DNA of 64,000 nucleotides from Streptomyces sp. NBC_01237 (GTDB lineage: Bacteria; Actinomycetota; Actinomycetes; Streptomycetales; Streptomycetaceae), in contig NZ_CP108509.1 in the NCBI RefSeq assembly GCF_035917275.1, positions 1,054,001 to 1,118,000 of the forward strand, in the 5' to 3' direction. This document shows, piece by piece, positions 59,496 through 64,000 of this stretch. The position numbers and the translations under genes are program-made. The notes below the pieces were generated by a model. That model saw nothing but the letters and a program-made list of their open reading frames with translations, did not search any database and had not been told where the DNA came from. Position 1 is the first letter of the stretch. Every line of letters starts with the position of its first letter.

Positions 59496-60635
59496 CTACG
59501 CCGGGTCGATGCGCGAGACGGTGCCGCCGATGTCGAGGACGTACAGCTCTCCGTTGCCGCCCTGCACGAACGAGACGACCTCGCCGCCGTTGACCCCCAG
59601 GTCGCTCACACCGGTCACCTCGCCGTTCTCCAGTTGCAGAGCGCGGACGGTGCCGTCGCAGTAGTCGCTGAACACGTACTGACCCTGGAGGTCCGGGATC
59701 GCCTCGCCGCGATAGACGTATCCACCGGTCACCGAGCAGCCGAGGCCGTTGCGGTCGTACTCGTGGACCGGCGGCACGTGGTTCGCGGGCTCCGTGCCGC
59801 CGCGGAAGGGATGGCTGCCCTCCATCTGGGACCAGCCGTAGTTCTCGCCGCCCCCGCTGTTCGCCGGGGCCCAGTCGATCTCCTCCCAGGCACTCTGGCC
59901 GACGTCACCGATCAGCAGGTCGCCCGTGCCCGCATCGAAGGAGAAACGCCACGGGTTGCGCAGCCCGTACGCCCAGATCTCGCCCTTCGCGTTCGGGTCG
60001 CCGACGAACGGGTTGTCCGACGGGATCGCGTACGGATCGCCGCCGCTCGGGTCGATCCGCACCATCTTGCCGAGCAGCGTGTCCAGGTTCTGCCCGTTGC
60101 CGTGCGGGTCTCCGCCCGAGCCACCGTCGCCGAACGCGATGTAGAGGTACCCGTCGGGGCCGAACTTGATGTCGCCGCCGTTGTGGTTCGAGTAGGGCTG
60201 CGTCTGGGTGAGGACGGTGCGTCGGGTGTCCGGCTGGATCTTGCCGTCCCGCACGGCGAACTCGTCCACGGTGCTGGTGCCTTCGAGGTTCGTGAACGAG
60301 ATGTAGAAGTGCGCGAACTCCTTGTCGAACGTGATGCCCAGCAGGCCGCGTTCGCCGTCGGTGGTGGTCTCGGCCGTGATGTCGAGGACGGGATCGCCGA
60401 GCCCCTGATCACCTAAGACCCTTACGGTGCCGGCGCGTTCGGCGATCCAGACCGTGCCATCGGGGCCGGCGGCGCCTGCGGATGGATTCTTGGCCGTGGT
60501 CACTTCCTTGAGCGCGACCTTCGGTGCCTGACGTGGGGCGGCGGGCGGCTCGTCGGCGGACGCCGTGGTGAAGGCGAGGGAAGCGACGAGGCAGACGGCG
60601 CCGATGATCGCCGAGCTTCTGGTGCGAACGTTCAC
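59496..60635 (-). CDS. Secreted PQQ-dependent sugar dehydrogenase-like protein; TTA codon
   Basis: A 379-residue soluble beta-propeller of the glucose/sorbosone dehydrogenase (GSDH) family, exported by a Sec signal peptide (about 1-30: IIGAVCLVASLAFTTASA). Propeller signatures include RAGTVRVLG, ERGLLGITFD, GDIKFGPDGYLYIAFGDGG, GEIWAYGLRNPWRFSFD and GDVGQSAWEEIDW. It would oxidise a sugar outside the cell using PQQ or a related quinone. GTG 60635 has AGGAGG six bases upstream. Codon 74 is TTA (60416-60414), so expression should follow bldA in development. Confidence 0.9.
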   Translation of the reverse strand: MNVRTRSSAIIGAVCLVASLAFTTASADEPPAAPRQAPKVALKEVTTAKNPSAGAAGPDGTVWIAERAGTVRVLGDQGLGDPVLDITAETTTDGERGLLGITFDKEFAHFYISFTNLEGTSTVDEFAVRDGKIQPDTRRTVLTQTQPYSNHNGGDIKFGPDGYLYIAFGDGGSGGDPHGNGQNLDTLLGKMVRIDPSGGDPYAIPSDNPFVGDPNAKGEIWAYGLRNPWRFSFDAGTGDLLIGDVGQSAWEEIDWAPANSGGGENYGWSQMEGSHPFRGGTEPANHVPPVHEYDRNGLGCSVTGGYVYRGEAIPDLQGQYVFSDYCDGTVRALQLENGEVTGVSDLGVNGGEVVSFVQGGNGELYVLDIGGTVSRIDPA

Positions 60636-60900
60636 CGTGATCCTCCTGGAAGTGGGGAAGGGGAGGTCACCCGGCTGCTTGGGCAGAGTCGAGCGGGTGT
60701 TGCCCGTGCCAGCACGCAACCTGGGTGGGGGGATGGTGTGCTACCGGCTCCGGATGAGGATACGGGGACAGGGGTGGTTGGTGTAGACCAAGGATCCATC
60801 CATCTGTTCTCCGTTCCGCTTTCCGTCGCGGCCTCCGCCGTCGCGTCCTCCGGCGCGTCCCGAGCCGCGGGCCGACCCGGGAGGCGGCGCACTCCGAGTT

Positions 60901-60926
60901 GATAGGCAAGTGAACGTTTGCCTATC
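60901..60926 (+). promoter_or_regulatory. Inverted-repeat operator before ArsR gene
   Basis: GATAGGCAA, 8 bases, TTGCCTATC: a perfect 9-bp dyad that ends 8 bp before the ArsR start codon. Its place and symmetry fit autoregulation by the ArsR-type repressor. Confidence 0.75.
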
Positions 60927-60934
60927 ATGGAGTC

Positions 60935-61237
60935 ATGGCCGACGACCTTTTCAAAGCCTTGGCCGACTCCACCCGCCGCACCATCCTCGACGAGCTCACG
61001 GAGAAATCCGGGCAGACACTGTTCGAGATCTGCTCGCGTCTGAGCATGAAGCATCAGCTCGGCCTCTCGCGCCAGGCGATCTCCCAGCATCTCGCCGTCC
61101 TGGAGGCCGCCGGGCTCGTCGGGACCAGGCGGGAGGGCCGCTACAAGTTCCATGACCTGAACACGGCCCCGCTGCGGCAGATCGCCGAGCGATGGCCCGT
61201 GCCCGACACATCCGGACCGGAGGAGAGCACCCCATGA
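60935..61237 (+). CDS. ArsR-family repressor
   Basis: A 100-residue winged-helix protein. It starts MADDLFKALADSTRRTILDEL and has the recognition helix in GLSRQAISQHLAVLEAAGLV and the wing GTRREGRYKFHDL. No metal-binding CxC pair is present, so it probably does not sense metals and resembles the ArsR-like regulators paired with SRPBCC or VOC proteins. It overlaps the VOC gene by 4 bp (ATGA) and most likely represses both through the dyad just upstream. Confidence 0.93.
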   Translation: MADDLFKALADSTRRTILDELTEKSGQTLFEICSRLSMKHQLGLSRQAISQHLAVLEAAGLVGTRREGRYKFHDLNTAPLRQIAERWPVPDTSGPEESTP

Positions 61238-61626
61238 AGATCCATCTGACCAGCGTCTTCGTCGACGACCAGGCCAAGGCCCTGCACTTCTACACCGAGA
61301 TCCTCGGCTTCGTGACGAAGCACGACGTCCCGCTGGGCGAGAAGGACCGGTGGCTGACCGTCGTCTCGTCCGACGACCCCGGCGGCACCGAACTCCTCCT
61401 GGAGCCCGCCGGCCACCCGGCCGTCAAGCCCTACCGCGACGCGCTCATCGCGGACGGCATCCCACTCGCCCAGTTCGCCGTCGACGACGTGAAGGCGGAG
61501 TACGAGCGCCTGCGCGGCCTCGGCGTCCGTTTCACCCAGGAGCCGCTGGAGATGGGCCCCGTCACCACCGCCGTCCTCGACGACACCTGCGGCAACCTGA
61601 TCCAGATCGCGACGCAGCCGCAGTAG
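61234..61626 (+). CDS. VOC/glyoxalase-family protein
   Basis: A 130-residue single-subunit vicinal-oxygen-chelate protein built of two beta-alpha-beta-beta-beta units (KIHLTSVFVDDQAKALHFY, then FAVDDVKAEYERLRGLGV). It would work as a dimer. Possible metal ligands are the early His, the Glu in GTELLLEP and a late Asp/Glu, but an incomplete set would make it a binding or resistance protein and not an enzyme. Its start overlaps the ArsR stop. The pair forms a small inducible operon, perhaps for detoxification of a compound sensed by the repressor. Confidence 0.9.
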   Translation: MKIHLTSVFVDDQAKALHFYTEILGFVTKHDVPLGEKDRWLTVVSSDDPGGTELLLEPAGHPAVKPYRDALIADGIPLAQFAVDDVKAEYERLRGLGVRFTQEPLEMGPVTTAVLDDTCGNLIQIATQPQ

Positions 61627-61869
61627 GCGTCCGGGGCCCGGCCGGGTGCGAGCGGCTCCGGCCACCGGCCCGCGGTGCACGTACGTGACACCGCGACGTC
61701 GTTCCGTCCGGCGCCGGAAGAAGCCCCGGCAGGACCGGTGCCGCACGCGGTCGCCGACGAGGGCGCGGCGACCCGCGGCATCGCCGCGGTGACCGGCCGA
61801 TCCCGGTTCACCCCTGTCGCTCCGTACGGTCCGGCCGAGGGAGGCGGTCGTTCACCGAGGGGAGGTCCG

Positions 61870-62889
61870 TCACCCACCCGGCCCAGCATCCCCTCCGAAC
61901 GCGGCGGCTACCGCTCGTTCGACTTCACCGCGGTCCCGTGAGACACGGGCGGCGTCCCGGAACCGCTTGGGTGCGACTCCGGTCGCCCGTTTGAAGGCGT
62001 GACTGAAGGCGCTCTCGGAGGCATAGCCGAGGGAGAGCGCCAGCTCCGACACCGGCGTGTCCTTGTGGAGCAGGGTCTGTTCGGCCAGCCGCATGCGCCA
62101 TCGGTGGAGATAGGTGAGTGGTGGCACACCTGCCACCGAGGTGAAGACTCCGGCGAAGACGCTGCGGGACATGGCCGCCGCCCGGGCGAGTTCGGTCACG
62201 TGCCAGGGCCGGGCGGGATCGGCATGCATCAGCCTCAGGGCCGGGGCGATGCGTTCATCGGCGAGAGCCCGGAGCCAGCCGGCGGGGTAGGACTCGCTCC
62301 CGTCGAGACAGGCGCGGAGCACGTGGGCGAAGACCAGCTGGGAGAGGTATTCGGCCACGCCGTCCGCACCAGGACGGTCGGAGCTCATCTCCCGCAGCAT
62401 CTGGTCGAGGAGCCAGCACAGCGCGGGCGCCTCCTCGCCCGCGCGGGACAGGTGAATCACCGGGGGCAGCGCCTGGAGCAACAAGTCCTCCCCAGCGGTG
62501 TTGAGTTCGAAATGCGCGCCGACCGACACCACCTCGGCGATGTCCTCGTCCCCGGCATGGGCGAAGAGCTGTGGCGAGGTCCCGAGCAGCGCCCGTGCGT
62601 CCTGCGGGGGCACGGACGGGTCGGAGGCCAGAACATAGGAGAGACCTCCGCCGAAGGCCACCGCATCCCCCTGCTCCAGAAGCACCGGGTGCTCGTCGCC
62701 GTCGACCATCAGCCAGCTGACGCCGCGCAGCACGGCGTGGACCTTGAGTCTGCCGGGGGCCGGAAACCGCAGGGCCCAGCCTCCCCCGGCGGTGAGACCC
62801 CGGACGAGCACACAGCGTGCACCGGTCACGCCGAGGGTGTGGGTAAGCGGATCAGGAACGGTCGAACCCAGATACGGCGGTGCACCCAT
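61870..62889 (-). CDS. AraC-family regulator with cupin-type sensing domain
   Basis: A 339-residue regulator. The N-terminal cupin_6-like domain (about 10-180) includes WALRFPAPGRLKVHAVLRG and LEQGDAVAFGGG. The C-terminal AraC domain (about 225-325) has VTELARAAAMSRSVFAGVF and ELALSLGYASESAFSHAFKR. The start is probably ATG 62889; an ATG at 62928 in the same frame would add 13 residues and neither has a strong ribosome-binding site. Such regulators commonly control a neighbouring oxidoreductase or a metabolic cluster. It lies divergent to the acyltransferase gene 600 bp away. Confidence 0.88.
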   Translation of the reverse strand: MGAPPYLGSTVPDPLTHTLGVTGARCVLVRGLTAGGGWALRFPAPGRLKVHAVLRGVSWLMVDGDEHPVLLEQGDAVAFGGGLSYVLASDPSVPPQDARALLGTSPQLFAHAGDEDIAEVVSVGAHFELNTAGEDLLLQALPPVIHLSRAGEEAPALCWLLDQMLREMSSDRPGADGVAEYLSQLVFAHVLRACLDGSESYPAGWLRALADERIAPALRLMHADPARPWHVTELARAAAMSRSVFAGVFTSVAGVPPLTYLHRWRMRLAEQTLLHKDTPVSELALSLGYASESAFSHAFKRATGVAPKRFRDAARVSRDRGEVERAVAAAFGGDAGPGG

Positions 62890-63494
62890 GAAAGGACTCT
62901 CGCGCAACTTATCCGGACTGACAAGCATTTACCGGGGGCGACTTTTCGTTGCATCCTAAATAAGTCACCAGCGCAGTCGAAAGACGCGAAAATATGAACA
63001 ATCCCATCGGCATTCGCACGCACATCCGGCATGCACGGTTTCGAACCACACCACCCCTGGATTCACGAAACCTCACGGCGCGAATGGCGTACATGCCACC
63101 GGAAAGGGGAATGGACTCCGACAGCCGAGGAGTCGGAGCGACACATCAACTCTATCGAATTTCCGCTCGACATCGCCGGAGTGAATCTCCGCCAATGAAT
63201 ACCGGTTCGCCACTCATCCCGCTGCCGGAACGGTAGTTCACGAAGGTCGATGCCACGGGCATATTCCTTCGTGTCATACCCACGACTTTACCCGGCAACA
63301 AGAACAAGACCACCCGCCTTTACCTGACGAGCAATGTATGACGGTGGGCCGGGGGCGCATTTCGCTGGACTCACCGAACGGGTACAGCAGAACAAAGTGA
63401 ACGCATGTCGTGGTTTTCGAAACGTCGTCGTGGCGTTCCAGATCCCCGGCCGACAGATGCGACATCGCCAGAAGTCGGGACGGAGAAAAGGGTG
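62890..63494. other. 605-bp intergenic region between AraC regulator and acyltransferase gene
   Basis: Less GC-rich than the coding parts, with long promoter-like stretches. A weak 7-bp hairpin (CTCCGAC/GTCGGAG) sits at 63116-63138. I see no gene. Leftward open frames across 63288-63990 are shadows of the acyltransferase gene. Confidence 0.45.
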
Positions 63495-64000
63495 ATGCAC
63501 ATGGTGGGTTCTGTCTTTGTCATGCCCGGTACGGTGGCTCCCCCGCGCGGGGGGATCCTGCGCGACTTCCACAACCGGTACGAGACCGTACGTGAATCGC
63601 TTTCCCTCATCGACAGGGCAGCCCGGGAAATGGGACTGCCCGACATCAGCGCCCGGCTGATCGAGCACAACGGGACGAGCGACCGGCGCGGTCCCGAGGT
63701 GCAGTATCTGGAGATCTTCGCGGTCGCCATCGCGACGCACCGTGTGCTGATCGCCGAGGGAGCCCGGCCGGTCGCGATCGTCGGGCAGAGCATCGGGGAA
63801 CTGTGGGCCCTGGCCGCCGCGGGACGCCTCTCCGTGGAGGACGCCGCGCGCCTGGCCGTGGCCCGGTCGCAGGCGCTGACCCGGCAGGGCTGGGGCGGAA
63901 AGATGCTCGCGGTCGGCGTGGACGGCCGCCGGGCGGAGTCGCTCACCGGCCTGATCGGCCATCCCGACCTGGTACTGGCCTGCGAGAACACGCCTCGGCA
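63495..64000 (+). CDS. Acyltransferase (FabD/PKS AT-like), cut by window edge
   Basis: The first 168 residues of an acyltransferase; the frame stays open to the window end. The nucleophile elbow is VGQSIGELWALAAAGRLS, which is the GHSxGE motif of malonyl-CoA:ACP transacylases and polyketide AT domains with His replaced by Gln. It is followed by EDAARLAVARSQALTRQ, including the conserved Arg that binds the extender carboxylate. GGAG precedes the ATG at 63495; an alternative ATG is at 63501. It begins directly with the AT fold, so it is either a discrete (trans-acting) AT or the first domain of a larger protein. It probably opens a polyketide or related cluster beyond the edge. Confidence 0.85.
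   Translation, partial: MHMVGSVFVMPGTVAPPRGGILRDFHNRYETVRESLSLIDRAAREMGLPDISARLIEHNGTSDRRGPEVQYLEIFAVAIATHRVLIAEGARPVAIVGQSIGELWALAAAGRLSVEDAARLAVARSQALTRQGWGGKMLAVGVDGRRAESLTGLIGHPDLVLACENTPR

Noticed and set aside
63288..63991. Leftward genes at the right edge
   Set aside because: The rightward frame from 63495 has an acyltransferase motif and good codon bias; the leftward frames are its shadows.
1..64000. tRNA, rRNA, CRISPR arrays, insertion sequences
   Set aside because: I looked on both strands and saw no cloverleaf, spacer-repeat pattern, transposase or terminal inverted repeats that I could support by eye.

Overview
The window is high-GC actinomycete chromosome and almost certainly comes from a Streptomyces. 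It holds a chaplin, a melC1-melC2 tyrosinase pair, a PAS/GAF/SpoIIE phosphatase with its own anti-sigma-type kinase domain, DmdR1/IdeR-like iron boxes, several P450s, and very strong GC bias at third codon positions. In-frame TTA codons, which depend on the developmental bldA tRNA in Streptomyces, occur in five genes. I found no rRNA, tRNA, CRISPR array, insertion sequence or integrase.

Left end (1-7.2 kb): the tail of an exopolysaccharide locus (truncated GT4 glycosyltransferase, Wzz-like protein and GNAT/CelD-like protein, overlapping by 4 bp), a chaplin, the divergent tyrosinase operon, a P450 and a secreted GH26-like hydrolase. From 7.4 to 12.5 kb there is a SpoIIE-type phosphatase, and a DHA2-like efflux pump with a divergent XRE regulator. 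From 12.8 to 15.8 kb lies an uncharacterised redox/methylation set: a heme-oxygenase-like diiron protein facing an EgtD-like / HemK2-like / CDGSH operon. Three of its four genes carry TTA codons. A secreted tripeptidyl aminopeptidase follows.

Iron region (18.2-28.1 kb): an AraC regulator with an iron box just upstream of its start codon, then a second box and an apparent seven-gene operon. That operon has a lipoprotein, two FecCD permeases, an ATPase, a heterodimeric ABC pair with complementary defective ATPase motifs, and a siderophore-interacting reductase. A second uptake system (fused permease, lipoprotein, ATPase) with its own iron box lies at 49.3-53.5 kb.

Middle (28.1-48.3 kb): a MerR regulator divergent from a double alpha/beta-hydrolase fusion, two secreted hydrolases and an ArsR-like regulator. 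Then comes a co-directional row at 34.2-42.1 kb: a cupin, three related proteins that I read as Spo11/topoisomerase VI-A-like (QL[WY]Y tyrosine motif plus a Toprim-like HDAD motif), a small membrane protein with an acidic tail, an asparagine-synthetase-like ligase without Cys2, and an aldehyde dehydrogenase. This row is the best candidate for an undescribed system. After it are an orphan prepilin-like secreted protein, an orphan oligopeptide-binding lipoprotein, a SUKH-like immunity protein and an unknown TTA-containing gene.

Right end (48.3-64 kb): a PhzF-like protein, the second iron system, two more P450s (one with its own ferredoxin), an O-methyltransferase, a secreted PQQ-type sugar dehydrogenase, an ArsR/VOC pair and an AraC regulator. 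The window closes inside an acyltransferase gene, which together with the P450s and methyltransferase suggests that a polyketide-type cluster begins beyond the edge.
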